Below are positions 45,719-55,193 of a DNA stretch of 64,000 nt, in pieces. The DNA is from an uncultured Mailhella sp. (GTDB lineage Bacteria; Desulfobacterota; Desulfovibrionia; Desulfovibrionales; Desulfovibrionaceae). The notes below the pieces were generated by a model, which was not told the DNA's origin, searched no databases, and was given only the letters and a program-made list of their open reading frames with translations. Position 1 is the first letter of the stretch, and each line of letters opens with the position of its first letter. The DNA lies in the NCBI GenBank assembly GCA_910578585.1, contig CAJTRG010000006.1, positions 33,131 to 97,130 of the forward strand. Reading direction: 5' to 3'. The position numbers and the translations under genes were made by a program.

Positions 45719-47438
45719 AGAACGCCTCCCCGCCTGCAAAAGCATTGCTTTCCAAGGCAAGCGGGAAAACTGCCCCCAGCTTGCTGTCTAAAATGCGTGA
45801 TAAACAGTCCAGCATATCATCGTGTTCTGCCACGGGAAAATTCAAATATTCATTGCGGTAAAAATCCTGCACCAAATCCGTGACTGTTTTATCCACCCGA
45901 AGCTGAACCAAACGGTGTGGGAACCACATGCGCCCCTGCTCAAAAATCGGCACAAGGCGGCGTATGCGATCGGTTTTTGCCATGGCACCGCCAAGGGAGG
46001 TAATGGAAAAGCGGTAATTTTCCTGCTCCATACGGTATTTGATATGTTCAATATCTGCCTGAATGCCGTACTGCTCATAGCCCACCGCCAGCGGTCTGTG
46101 CTTTTTGTGCAGAGAAAACAGCGCCTCAGCCCGTTCATGCAGGGCAAGCCGATCATGCACACCGTCCAGCACATAATAAAATCCATCATGATTGAGCCCC
46201 ACCACCCACATGGAGGTGTAGTCCGAGCCCTCTTTCTTGCTGGAAGCAGGATCAACCAAAATATAACGGTTCATATTGGCGGAAAAACCGGGCTTTATGG
46301 CCGTGTCACTGGGGAGCGTTTGAAACCAGGAATTTTTGAAGCCCATGGCATTGTCTGCCAAAGGATTTTGCAGCATTTGACAGGCAAAAACGTATGCCCC
46401 CATGTCACGGCGTTTCTTCTTTAGTACCTCATCCGCCAGAAAGACAGCCTTGCTTTGCGCCTGCCCGTCCACTGTGGCGGGATAAATACGCGGTGTTACG
46501 CTACCCTGATCCATAATCAGATGATAGGTGTCTGACGCATGGTAACGCGTGCCAATCATGCGCAAATTACCGTCCCGCGCGCCTAAATTGAGGGAAAGAC
46601 GCCAGGCGTCTGTGGTCTTTTTGATTTGCTCCGGCGTGGTCACAGACTCCAAGGTCACCACATCATCATAAATAAGCAGGGAAAAGTGCTTGCCCGTGGG
46701 CTGGCCGTCCACCAGCCCCCACGCCTCAATAGTTGCTTCCTTGGGATTGCCCTCACGCCGCACAATAAGTCCGCCGTCCTCACTCCAGGTGCGGGTGCGC
46801 GCCTCGCCCTTTTCCGGCGGGGTAATACAGGGATAATACGCCTGCAAAAGCAGATTGGTTTCCCATTCTCGTTTGATTTGGCGCAAGAAGGCTTTCGCAA
46901 TGGGACGGGTATGGCTGAAAATGCCGACAGTGATATTGGGATCCTGCAAAACATTCAAAATAGTCAGCCCAATGGTAATAATGGTGGACTTGTAGTGCTC
47001 GCGTGCCCATAAATCCAAATGATTATTGGGGCTTTGCTGCACTTCACGGCAGCGGGCAAAAAGCCAGTCCTTGTCCATATCCTTGCGGCCCATGCCGTAA
47101 ACCAGCAAATAAAAGAGATCGTGACAAAGCAAGGCTTTGATATCATCAGAAAGGGGCATATTCTCAAAATAAGGGATTTCCTCTGCCAGTTCCTGTTTGC
47201 TTTTGGCAGGTACAAGAAGATGTACTTCAGTTTTTGCACTTTTTGAATTTTTGGAAACCGCTGCCGGGGAATTTTCCGATGCTGTCTCTTCTGAAGAGAG
47301 TACATCCTGCTGCGTTTTTTCCTGCAAATCGGCATAATAGGCTCTGTGGACTTTAGCATAGAATTTCTTTGCCTGTTCACGGGTCGGCAGAAGATTTATG
47401 GTGCCATTTTTCTTTATTTTCACAAGATTATGCGCCAT
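45708..47438 (-). CDS. Terminase large subunit
   Basis: A DNA-packaging motor of about 576 residues. The ATPase region reads DLWAREHYKSTIITIG with Walker B LLIYDDVVT. The nuclease part starts YILVDPASSKKEGSDYTSMW and ends with DFYRNEYLNFPVAEHDDMLD. This resembles T7/BPP-1-type TerL. I chose the ATG at 47438 because AGGAG is seven bases upstream. It overlaps the stop of the preceding gene by 11 bp. No small terminase is recognised in the cluster. Confidence 0.9.
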   Translation of the reverse strand: MAHNLVKIKKNGTINLLPTREQAKKFYAKVHRAYYADLQEKTQQDVLSSEETASENSPAAVSKNSKSAKTEVHLLVPAKSKQELAEEIPYFENMPLSDDIKALLCHDLFYLLVYGMGRKDMDKDWLFARCREVQQSPNNHLDLWAREHYKSTIITIGLTILNVLQDPNITVGIFSHTRPIAKAFLRQIKREWETNLLLQAYYPCITPPEKGEARTRTWSEDGGLIVRREGNPKEATIEAWGLVDGQPTGKHFSLLIYDDVVTLESVTTPEQIKKTTDAWRLSLNLGARDGNLRMIGTRYHASDTYHLIMDQGSVTPRIYPATVDGQAQSKAVFLADEVLKKKRRDMGAYVFACQMLQNPLADNAMGFKNSWFQTLPSDTAIKPGFSANMNRYILVDPASSKKEGSDYTSMWVVGLNHDGFYYVLDGVHDRLALHERAEALFSLHKKHRPLAVGYEQYGIQADIEHIKYRMEQENYRFSITSLGGAMAKTDRIRRLVPIFEQGRMWFPHRLVQLRVDKTVTDLVQDFYRNEYLNFPVAEHDDMLDCLSRILDSKLGAVFPLALESNAFAGGEAFFVK

Positions 47439-48501
47439 AAACTGCTCCTGCCCTTTGTCCGTTTTGTCCTCCATAACCGAAATTTTTTTGCTGAGAATTG
47501 CCGCGGTTTTGAAAATATTGCAGAATATAGCTTTTAGGTTTTCTGCCGCGCTTTGGCGTTTTGGGAAGATCTGCCTTTTGCAGTGCCATGTCTTTGTATT
47601 CAAGGCTTGCTTCGCGAATGCGGCGCGCTAAGATCGCCATAATCGCCCCAAAATACGCATTGGCGCTGTGGCCTAAAAGCTGACTGCTTGCCTCGGCATA
47701 ATTATCCTGCTGCAAAGCAAGGAAGAAATCATGCATTTGCAAAGTAATTTCCAAACCCAAAAGGTGCGTCACAAAAAGCACGCTGTCCACGCGCAGAAGG
47801 GCTTGTTCCTGCTTGGTCAGCGCGAAAAAAGGCATTTCTTTTTTCTTTTTCTTCTTTTTATTTTTGCCAAAGAAATTGAGAGACTGGAAAGGATTTGCCC
47901 CGGCAAAAGCCTCGGATGAAGAATAAAAGGACTGCAAAAATGCCGGATGCAGGGGGCGTTCTGTGCTATTTAATAGAGAGCTGTTTTGCAAAAATGAAAT
48001 GCTTTGCTTTTTGGTGGCAGCTGTATATTGAGTTTTCTTCCTGCCCTTTTCGTCAGTCTTTTCTGTTCCTTTCGCGGCAGGTACAGGATTTTGCAAAGCG
48101 ATGAGTCCTTCATAATGGGCAAAACTGCTTTGCGGATAAATAGCAGCTTCCCCGCCGCACTGGTTGACCAAATGCCGAAAGCCCGCGTATTTTTTGGAGA
48201 GCTCCTCGGCATAATACAAAAGACTTTGCACCAGGAGTTCTCTGCTTTGCTTTTCTGTCACGGTCAGCGGCAAAGCTAAAAGCCGTTTCATGCCTAAATC
48301 CATGTTTTCCTGTTCCCTCGGCATGCTGTTTTTTATACTCCGGGCTAATTTGCTGTTGCCGTGCAAAATAGCGAGCGCCTCTTCCCACAAGGGGAAACCA
48401 TAGCCAATGCAGGCCACGCCCAGACGATTCAAAACAGGCTTTTTGGAAAAGCCTTCATAATACATAATTTCCTGAATTAAGAGTGAACTTGGGATTGTCA
48501 T
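47428..48501 (-). CDS. Lysozyme-like protein at the head of the phage cluster
   Basis: A 357-residue protein, first gene of the cluster. Its N-terminus has EGFSKKPVLNRLGVACIGYG, recalling the Glu and GxxTIGYG site of T4-type lysozymes. The C-terminal half repeats the lysozyme second-lobe pattern (ALTKQEQALLRVDSVLFVTH, DNYAEASSQLLG, RRIREASLEY). Between them lies an insert of about 130 residues with a run of eight Lys after KN. It could be a virion-borne muralytic or ejection protein. It is not the endolysin, which is the amidase at the other end. Confidence 0.6.
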   Translation of the reverse strand: MTIPSSLLIQEIMYYEGFSKKPVLNRLGVACIGYGFPLWEEALAILHGNSKLARSIKNSMPREQENMDLGMKRLLALPLTVTEKQSRELLVQSLLYYAEELSKKYAGFRHLVNQCGGEAAIYPQSSFAHYEGLIALQNPVPAAKGTEKTDEKGRKKTQYTAATKKQSISFLQNSSLLNSTERPLHPAFLQSFYSSSEAFAGANPFQSLNFFGKNKKKKKKKEMPFFALTKQEQALLRVDSVLFVTHLLGLEITLQMHDFFLALQQDNYAEASSQLLGHSANAYFGAIMAILARRIREASLEYKDMALQKADLPKTPKRGRKPKSYILQYFQNRGNSQQKNFGYGGQNGQRAGAVYGA

Positions 48502-48915
48502 ATATCTGCCTTATTGTTTTCGTTCAGCCATTGCTGTTTTTTGTGTTCTAACACGGGGTATTTTCCCTTTTTATGGATTTGACAGGCAGATAACAGGCAG
48601 ATATCAGGCAGCACCCCCGGTTGACAGGGAATTTTCAAGCAATCAGGCAGATATTTTTCTTCAATAAAAATAAAGAATTATAAAAAATCCCTCTTTCAAT
48701 TTTTGGAGTTACGCAAAAATTTTTACGCCGTGCGCACAAAAAAAATTTTCTTTACGGACAAAATGCCATTCTAACTATGTATTTTTATTCAAGAAAAAAT
48801 TTTATAAAATTTTTTTGCGCTGAAAAATTTTATGGCTGCAATGTGTATTTTATTCGCTCGACTTTTAGGCAATAATTCTGTATACTTTTGCTCATTCTTA
48901 TTTTATGAGGCAATT
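48502..48915. promoter_or_regulatory. Divergent control region of the phage-type cluster and glnS
   Basis: A 414-bp AT-rich gap between the first phage gene (leftward) and glnS (rightward). It contains the phased repeat array at 48583-48653 and two TTGACA hexamers on the plus strand (48579-48584 and 48621-48626). The rest is A/T runs with no open frame of note. Confidence 0.6.
48583..48653 (+). repeat. Phased CAGGCAGATA direct repeats
   Basis: CAGGCAGATA occurs at 48583-48592, 48594-48603 and 48644-48653, and CAGGCAG at 48605-48611. The first three are exactly 11 bp apart, about one helix turn. A weaker CAGGGA is at 48625. It looks like a cooperative binding site for a regulator, 80-150 bp before the first phage gene. 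Confidence 0.7.
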
Positions 48916-50601
48916 ATGAGTAATTTGGACGAAAAAGAAAAAGCAGGAATTGACTTTATCCGTACGAGAATTAACCAGGACAATGAAAGCGGACGCTTTG
49001 ATTCTCGTGTTCACACTCGTTTTCCCCCAGAACCAAACGGCTATCTCCATATCGGGCATGCAAAATCCATTTGTTTGAACTTTGGTATTGCTAAAGATTA
49101 CAATGGATTATGCAATTTACGTTTTGACGACACCAACCCTGTCAAGGAAGATACAGAATATGTTGATTCCATTCAGGAAGATGTAAAATGGCTGGGCTTT
49201 AACTGGAACGGCGAAATTCACTATGCCTCTGATTATTTTGACAGACTCTACGAACTGGCGGAAGAGCTGATCAAACGCGGCAAAGCCTATGTTTGTGAGC
49301 TGAACGCTGACCAGATTCGTGAATACCGCGGAACTCTGACCGAGCCCGGCAAGGAAAGCCCTTACCGCAACCGCTCTGTGGAAGAAAATCTTGATTTATT
49401 CCGCCGTATGCGCGCCGGTGAATTTGCCGACGGACAAATGGTTCTGCGCGCGAAAATCGACATGGCTTCCCCGAACATTATTATGCGTGACCCGACCATT
49501 TACCGCATCCGCCATGCACACCACCACAAAACCGGCGATAAATGGAATATTTATCCCATGTACGATTTCACCCACTGCATTTCCGACAGTATCGAACATA
49601 TTACCCATTCCATTTGTACGCTGGAATTTGAAAATAACCGTGAACTCTACGACTGGGTGCTGGATGCACTGGATCTCTATCATCCACAGCAAATTGAATT
49701 TGCACGCTTGAATCTTACCCACGTGATGCTCTCCAAGCGCAAACTCATCCACCTTGTACAGAATAATTTCGTGCGCGGCTGGGATGATCCCCGCATGCCG
49801 ACCATTTGCGGTTTGCGCCGCCGCGGCTATACCCCTGAATCTATTCGTAATTTCTGTGCGAAAATCGGCGTTGCCCGTGCTGCGGACAGTATGGTGGATT
49901 ATAATTTATTGGAATTTTGCGTGCGTGAACATTTGAATGCCATTACCCCGCGCCTCATGGCTGTGCTTGATCCTGTCAAGGTGATTATTGAAAATTACCC
50001 TGAAGATCAGGAAGAAATCTTCAGCTGCCCGCTGCATCCGGAAGATGAAAGCTACGGCAGGCGCGATGTGCCTTTCAGCCGTGAGCTCTATATTGAACGG
50101 GATGATTTTATGGAAAATCCGCCGAAAAAATTCTTCCGTCTCTCTCCCGGCAATGAAGTGCGCCTGCGTTATGCTTATTTTCTTACCTGCAAGGAAGTTA
50201 TCAAAAATCCTGACGGATCCATTAAAGAGCTCATCTGCACCTATGACCCTGCCTCCAAGGGCGGACAATCCCCTGACGGCAGAAAGGTCAAAGGAACTAT
50301 CCACTGGGTCAGCGCAAAACACGCCAAAGCCATTGAAGCGCGCCTTTACGACCACCTCTTCCCCATGGATAACCCTGCTGCTGAGGACGTGGAAAACTTC
50401 ACTGATCTTATCAATAAGGACAGCCTGAAAGTTGTCACCGCCTACGCTGAACCCTGGCTTGCAACCCTGCCGGTTGGTGAAAAAGTGCAGTTTGAACGCC
50501 TTGCCTATTTCTGCGTGGACTACGACAGCACCCCGGAAAAGCCTGTCTTCAACCGTACTGTAACCCTCAAAGACAGCTGGGCAAAAGAAAGCAAAAAGTA
50601 A
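48916..50601 (+). CDS. glnS: Glutaminyl-tRNA synthetase
   Basis: A 561-residue class I aminoacyl-tRNA synthetase charging tRNA-Gln. The HIGH motif is HIGHAK in [15 protein letters not shown], and KMSKS is [18 protein letters not shown] and FDDTNP mark it as GlnRS rather than GluRS. The ATG at 48916 has a TGAGG site; an in-frame upstream ATG at 48832 would add a hydrophobic tail that does not fit. Having glnS means direct glutaminylation. Confidence 0.96.
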   Translation: MSNLDEKEKAGIDFIRTRINQDNESGRFDSRVHTRFPPEPNGYLHIGHAKSICLNFGIAKDYNGLCNLRFDDTNPVKEDTEYVDSIQEDVKWLGFNWNGEIHYASDYFDRLYELAEELIKRGKAYVCELNADQIREYRGTLTEPGKESPYRNRSVEENLDLFRRMRAGEFADGQMVLRAKIDMASPNIIMRDPTIYRIRHAHHHKTGDKWNIYPMYDFTHCISDSIEHITHSICTLEFENNRELYDWVLDALDLYHPQQIEFARLNLTHVMLSKRKLIHLVQNNFVRGWDDPRMPTICGLRRRGYTPESIRNFCAKIGVARAADSMVDYNLLEFCVREHLNAITPRLMAVLDPVKVIIENYPEDQEEIFSCPLHPEDESYGRRDVPFSRELYIERDDFMENPPKKFFRLSPGNEVRLRYAYFLTCKEVIKNPDGSIKELICTYDPASKGGQSPDGRKVKGTIHWVSAKHAKAIEARLYDHLFPMDNPAAEDVENFTDLINKDSLKVVTAYAEPWLATLPVGEKVQFERLAYFCVDYDSTPEKPVFNRTVTLKDSWAKESKK

Positions 50602-50624
50602 ATTAATAATATCCAATACAATAG

Positions 50625-50660
50625 AAAAGCCGTCCTGTGCGAACAAGACGGCTTTTTCTT
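50625..50660 (+). terminator. Terminator after glnS
   Basis: AAAAGCCGTCCTGT (50625-50638) pairs with ACAAGACGGCTTTT (50643-50656) with one G-U pair and a GCGA loop, then a T run. Nearly identical to the terminator at 52806-52842. Confidence 0.93.
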
Positions 50661-50789
50661 TCTTTTCAAACATAGAATAATCTATACTATTTTATTAACA
50701 ATTTTCCCTCTTTCAAAAGAGCTGTAAAATTTTCGGACTTGACTTATATATATATATATTAGACTGCCCCCATTCTTTTTGAGGGCAAA

Positions 50790-52784
50790 ATGAACCAAAA
50801 TACGCCAGAAATCTATACCAATTTTTATCGTCCAGATATTGATGGACTGCGCGCCATAGCTGTGTGCTTCGTGATATTTTTTCATGCGTTTCCAACTGTT
50901 TTGAAGCAAGGTTTTATTGGTGTTGATATTTTCTTTGTGATTTCTGGATATTTAATTGGCTCTATTATTTTACGAAATCTTTCCCTAAACAATTTTTCAT
51001 TTTTGCAATTTTATGTGCGCCGTATTGTGCGTATTTTTCCAGCCCTTTTACTAGTTTTATTTACGGTTTTAATTGCTGGGTATTGTTTACTTTTCCAAAA
51101 TGAATTTCAAATGCTTGGGAAACATCTTGCTGGCGGAACAAGTTTTATCGCCAATTTTATATACTTTTTTGAAGCTGGTTATTGGGATACGCAATCTTCA
51201 TTAAAACCTTTATTACATCTTTGGAGTTTAGGTGTTGAAGAGCAATTTTATCTTATTATTCCCCTTATTTTAGCTTTTTCCTGGAAAAGAAAATACAATG
51301 TTCTGCTGATTATTGGGATATTTTTTCTTCTTTCTTTTGGCGCTAACTTGTTCTTTTATTACCAAAAGCAACGTGAATTAATGTTTTATATGCCTTTTAC
51401 CCGTTTTTGGGAAATTTTTGCAGGGGTTTTACTTGCCTGGCATACGCTTTTCCCTGTTCAATTCTTACAAAAAACAGGACAAAAAATTAATGACTTATTT
51501 TGTAAAATATTAAAGAAAGACTTCTCAGAAAAAAAGAATTACTCTTTAAATAATCTTTTAGCCCTATTGGGTTTTATTTTATTGATTATTTCACTGCAAA
51601 TTTGCCATTTTCACAGCTTTCCTGGACATCGTGCTGTCTGGCCTGTTTTAGGAGCAGTACTTATCATCAGCGCAGGAACGTCTGCTTATTTCAATAGAAA
51701 AATTCTTTCCCATAAACTCTTAGTGGGTATTGGACTGATTAGCTATCCTCTGTATTTATGGCACTGGCCTTTGCTTTCCTTTTGCATAATATTAAATGGT
51801 GATCTTCTAGAACCTTATCAATGGATATTCATTCGTATTATCTGTATTTTATCTGCACTTCTTCTTTCAATTATAACATATTGTTACATAGAAAGACCCA
51901 TTCGCTTTGGAAAACTCAATAAAAATAAAATTACAGGTATGTTATTAATATTAATGCTCGGAATTTTTACAATAGGAATAGGAAGTTATTACAAAGGAGA
52001 ACTTTTTGATATCAACGATCCAACAATAAAAATGCCTTCATATAGAAATAATGATATTGTATTTAAATATACTCCTGAAACAAATATTCATGGATATGCC
52101 AATTTTAAAAATCCCTATTCTAATAAAACAATTGCTGTTATTGGCGATAGTCATGCCTATGCCGCGTTTTATGGTATAGCCAAAAAATGTACTGAATTGA
52201 AAATGAATGCTGTCTTTTTTACATATCGGTATGATGGTTTAAAAAAAGAAAAGAAACAAGAAGCGGCATTTAATTTCCTAAAATCTAATACGAATATTAA
52301 ATATGTTTTTATTTTCTTGCGGGGTATGTTATATATACAAGGAAAAGATCTTGATTACAAAAATTTTCATCCTATACTTTTTGTAGAGAATTATCAATCA
52401 CAATTGCAAAATACAGTTACTGCATTACAAGATCATGGAAAACATGTTTTTATTGTTTCCGAGAACCCTGTTTTACCTTTTGAGCCGAAACAATTCATTT
52501 CTCACCGATATAGTTTTAAAACAAAATCACATGATCAAGCCTGGATATCAAAAGAAAGTGTATATGAAAACCAAAAAGAATATTTACAAATATTAGACAA
52601 GATCCAAGGCTCTGAAATTATTAATGGAATAGATGTTTTTTGCCCCCATGACAAATGTTCCCTCTTTGATGAAAAAGGAAATTCATTGTACTCTGATGAT
52701 GATCATCTTTCTATGTATGGAAGTGAATACTTAACTGAAAATTTATTGGCCCCCTATTTAGAAAAAATAGCTCAGGAAAAATAG
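50790..52784 (+). CDS. OafA-type acyltransferase 3 with C-terminal SGNH domain
   Basis: A 664-residue LPS/polysaccharide O-acetyltransferase. The N-terminal acyltransferase-3 domain begins YRPDIDGLRAIAVCFVIFFH and FIGVDIFFVISGYLIG, and has about ten membrane segments to residue 400. A periplasmic SGNH domain follows (IAVIGDSHAYAAFYG, DDDHLSMYG near the end). Acetyl groups would pass from the membrane domain to the SGNH domain and to surface sugars. The gene is much richer in A/T than glnS and ugd on either side, suggesting transfer. Confidence 0.9.
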   Translation: MNQNTPEIYTNFYRPDIDGLRAIAVCFVIFFHAFPTVLKQGFIGVDIFFVISGYLIGSIILRNLSLNNFSFLQFYVRRIVRIFPALLLVLFTVLIAGYCLLFQNEFQMLGKHLAGGTSFIANFIYFFEAGYWDTQSSLKPLLHLWSLGVEEQFYLIIPLILAFSWKRKYNVLLIIGIFFLLSFGANLFFYYQKQRELMFYMPFTRFWEIFAGVLLAWHTLFPVQFLQKTGQKINDLFCKILKKDFSEKKNYSLNNLLALLGFILLIISLQICHFHSFPGHRAVWPVLGAVLIISAGTSAYFNRKILSHKLLVGIGLISYPLYLWHWPLLSFCIILNGDLLEPYQWIFIRIICILSALLLSIITYCYIERPIRFGKLNKNKITGMLLILMLGIFTIGIGSYYKGELFDINDPTIKMPSYRNNDIVFKYTPETNIHGYANFKNPYSNKTIAVIGDSHAYAAFYGIAKKCTELKMNAVFFTYRYDGLKKEKKQEAAFNFLKSNTNIKYVFIFLRGMLYIQGKDLDYKNFHPILFVENYQSQLQNTVTALQDHGKHVFIVSENPVLPFEPKQFISHRYSFKTKSHDQAWISKESVYENQKEYLQILDKIQGSEIINGIDVFCPHDKCSLFDEKGNSLYSDDDHLSMYGSEYLTENLLAPYLEKIAQEK

Positions 52785-52805
52785 CCAATAAGGAATAAAG
52801 AATGA

Positions 52806-52842
52806 ATAAGCCGTCCTGTTGTTTACGCAAGACGGCTTTTAT
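52806..52842. terminator. Terminator between the OafA-type gene and ugd
   Basis: AAGCCGTC and GACGGCTT arms with a loop, followed by TTTTATTTTA. The left arm through CCTGT copies the glnS terminator. It lies between convergent genes. Confidence 0.85.
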
Positions 52843-52873
52843 TTTATCTATTGCATTTCTTTTTAATAATTTC

Positions 52874-54172
52874 TTATCTGCCAACACCCTGATAGGAAAA
52901 GCCATGATCGAGCATTGTCTTTTTATCAAGCAGGTTTCTGCAGTCGACGATTTTTTTCTTTCTCATCAGGGAGCTGAGTTTTTCCACATCAATTTGTTTA
53001 AACTCTTCCCATTCGGTTAAAATCGCTAAAACATCAGCATCCTGCACAGCTTCATACATGGAATCCGCATACTGGACTTTATGGCCAAGCAAGTTAAAGG
53101 CACTTTCTTTTGCCTTTGGATCATAGGCAGCTATTTCTACCGGATAATCAAGCAGTTCTCCAATAATATCAACAGCAGGGCTTTCTCTGCAATCATCAGT
53201 GCCATTTTTAAAGGCAAGTCCCCACACGGCAATTTTTGGTTTTTCGATGCCTTTCACGGCATTTAAAATCCGTTCTGCCATTTGAATTTTCCGTCTGCGG
53301 TTTCCCTCAATGGACGTATGAATCAGTGCCATTTCAACATCATTCTGTCTTGCCATATAGAGCATGGCCAAAGTATCCTTTGGGAAACAGCTTCCCCCGT
53401 AACCGGGCCCCGCGTGGAGGAATTTTGGCCCAATTCTGTTATCAAGCCCCATTCCTTTGGCAACTTCCTCAATATCTGCCCCTGTTTTTTCGCAAAAGTT
53501 TGCCATTTCATTGATATAATGGATTTTAATTGCAAGGAAAGAATTGGATGCATATTTTATGGTTTCCGCTGAACGCCGTCCCACAAAGAGCATAGTCGTT
53601 TTTTCTGCAAGAGGTTTATATAATTCTTGGATTGATGCTTTTGCCTTTTCAGAATTTGTTCCCACAACAACGCGGTCTGGATTGAAAAAATCATGGACAG
53701 CATAGCCTTCGCGCAAAAATTCAGGCAAAGAAACAACATCAAAATGCGCTGCTGGATTTTTCTTTTTAATCAAAATCTCCACATCATCGCCAGTACCAAC
53801 CGTTACTGTAGATTTTATGGCAACAACCGTATACCCCTGCAAATGTTCTGCAAGCTCTGTAACAGCGGCATACACATATTTCATGTCAGCTTCTTTCTTC
53901 ACGGGATGAGGCGGCGTTCCAACCCCGATAATCACAATATCCGCCTGAGATACGCCCTCCTGCATGCTTGTGGTAAAGGAAAGCCTGCCTGCTTTCACGT
54001 TTTCATGAAATAATTCCTCAAGCCTGTCCTCATAAAGAGTAATGTGGCCTGCCTTGAGAGCGTCGATTTTGCTCTTTTCTCTGTCAATACAAATAACAGT
54101 ATGCCCAAGCGCGGCAAGGCCAACACCAGTGGGCAAGCCCACATATCCTGTTCCAATAATTGCAGCTTTCAT
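52874..54172 (-). CDS. ugd: UDP-glucose 6-dehydrogenase
   Basis: A 432-residue enzyme that oxidises UDP-Glc to UDP-GlcA with two NAD+. The NAD motif is [19 protein letters not shown]. The catalytic cysteine lies in [15 protein letters not shown], and the C-terminal [20 protein letters not shown] is typical. Its start overlaps the stop of the decarboxylase gene by four bases (ATGA), so the pair is coupled. UDP-GlcA is the substrate of that neighbour. Confidence 0.95.
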   Translation of the reverse strand: MKAAIIGTGYVGLPTGVGLAALGHTVICIDREKSKIDALKAGHITLYEDRLEELFHENVKAGRLSFTTSMQEGVSQADIVIIGVGTPPHPVKKEADMKYVYAAVTELAEHLQGYTVVAIKSTVTVGTGDDVEILIKKKNPAAHFDVVSLPEFLREGYAVHDFFNPDRVVVGTNSEKAKASIQELYKPLAEKTTMLFVGRRSAETIKYASNSFLAIKIHYINEMANFCEKTGADIEEVAKGMGLDNRIGPKFLHAGPGYGGSCFPKDTLAMLYMARQNDVEMALIHTSIEGNRRRKIQMAERILNAVKGIEKPKIAVWGLAFKNGTDDCRESPAVDIIGELLDYPVEIAAYDPKAKESAFNLLGHKVQYADSMYEAVQDADVLAILTEWEEFKQIDVEKLSSLMRKKKIVDCRNLLDKKTMLDHGFSYQGVGR

Positions 54173-55125
54173 CCTCTATATTCCTGTATCCGTGTTTTAA
54201 AATATTCTATTGTTTTATCAAGCCCTTCTGACAATTTTACTGTTGGTTTCCATCCGAATTTTTCCATGGCAAGGCTGATGTCAGGACAGCGCTTGCAGGG
54301 ATCATCGGCAGGCAAATCTTTATAGACAATTTTTGAAGAAGTCTGCACTTTTGCCAGCACTTGTTCCGCAAGCTCCTTCACTGTAAATTCCCCGGGATTG
54401 CCCGTGTTGACAGGCCCGGTAAAACTTCTCTCACTGTTCATAATGCGGATGATAAGTTCTACTGTATCATCAAGATAGCAAAAAGAACGTGTTTGCAGGC
54501 CGTCCCCATAAATCGTGATATCTTTGCCGAGCAAAGCCTGACAAATAAAATTGGAGACAACCCGCCCGTCGTTGGGGTTCATTTTAGGGCCATAGGTATT
54601 AAAAATTCGGACAACCTTGATCGCCACGCCCTCCTGCCTGTGATAATCAAAAAACAGACTTTCCGCACAGCGTTTGCCTTCATCATAACAGGCACGCACC
54701 CCAATGGGGTTCACATTGCCGCGATAACTTTCCCCCTGAGGGTGCACAAGAGAATCCCCATAGACTTCTGAAGTGGAAGCCTGCAAAATCACAGCATTAT
54801 TTTTCTTCGCCAGCTCAAGCATATTGAGCGCCCCAAGCACACAGGTTTTCGTGGTTCTGATGGCATATTTTCCCTGATATGCAGGCGGAGAAGCAGGACA
54901 AGCCAAATTATAAATCTGGTCAATCTTTTCCTCAATCTGCAAAGGCTCGCAAATATCATGCAGGATAAATTGAAAATTCGGATCTTCCGCAATTTCAGCA
55001 ATATTATCCAATGAACCTGTATAATTATTATCAACACACAAAACACGGCTACCTTCACGCACAAGCCGTATGCACAGGTTTGAGCCTATAAAACCAGTGC
55101 CCCCGGTCACAAGTATTGTTTTCAT
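54169..55125 (-). CDS. UDP-glucuronate decarboxylase (UDP-xylose synthase)
   Basis: An extended SDR of about 318 residues. [16 protein letters not shown] is the NAD site, [15 protein letters not shown] holds the catalytic Ser/Thr, YDEGKRCAE the YxxxK, and [21 protein letters not shown] is characteristic of UXS. It would turn UDP-GlcA from Ugd into UDP-xylose for surface glycan. The ATG at 55125 starts MKTILVTGG; an ATG five codons upstream is possible. Confidence 0.9.
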   Translation of the reverse strand: MKTILVTGGTGFIGSNLCIRLVREGSRVLCVDNNYTGSLDNIAEIAEDPNFQFILHDICEPLQIEEKIDQIYNLACPASPPAYQGKYAIRTTKTCVLGALNMLELAKKNNAVILQASTSEVYGDSLVHPQGESYRGNVNPIGVRACYDEGKRCAESLFFDYHRQEGVAIKVVRIFNTYGPKMNPNDGRVVSNFICQALLGKDITIYGDGLQTRSFCYLDDTVELIIRIMNSERSFTGPVNTGNPGEFTVKELAEQVLAKVQTSSKIVYKDLPADDPCKRCPDISLAMEKFGWKPTVKLSEGLDKTIEYFKTRIQEYRG

Positions 55126-55193
55126 CTTTCTGCTATCCAATAGAAATTATACATCATATTCAGTCCATTTCTCTCATTTTTCTTCAATCTGAA

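Noticed and set aside
33129..48501. Diversity-generating retroelement, as in Bordetella phage BPP-1
   Set aside because: Capsid-region genes resemble BPP-1, but I see no reverse transcriptase or template/variable repeat pair near the fibre gene.
33129..48501. Ordinary integrated prophage
   Set aside because: No integrase, repressor, replication gene, tRNA or att-like repeat at either edge. Kept only as the alternative of a decayed remnant.
48832..48915. N-terminal extension of GlnRS
   Set aside because: It is hydrophobic and AT-rich, without family match; the ATG at 48916 has a good ribosome site.
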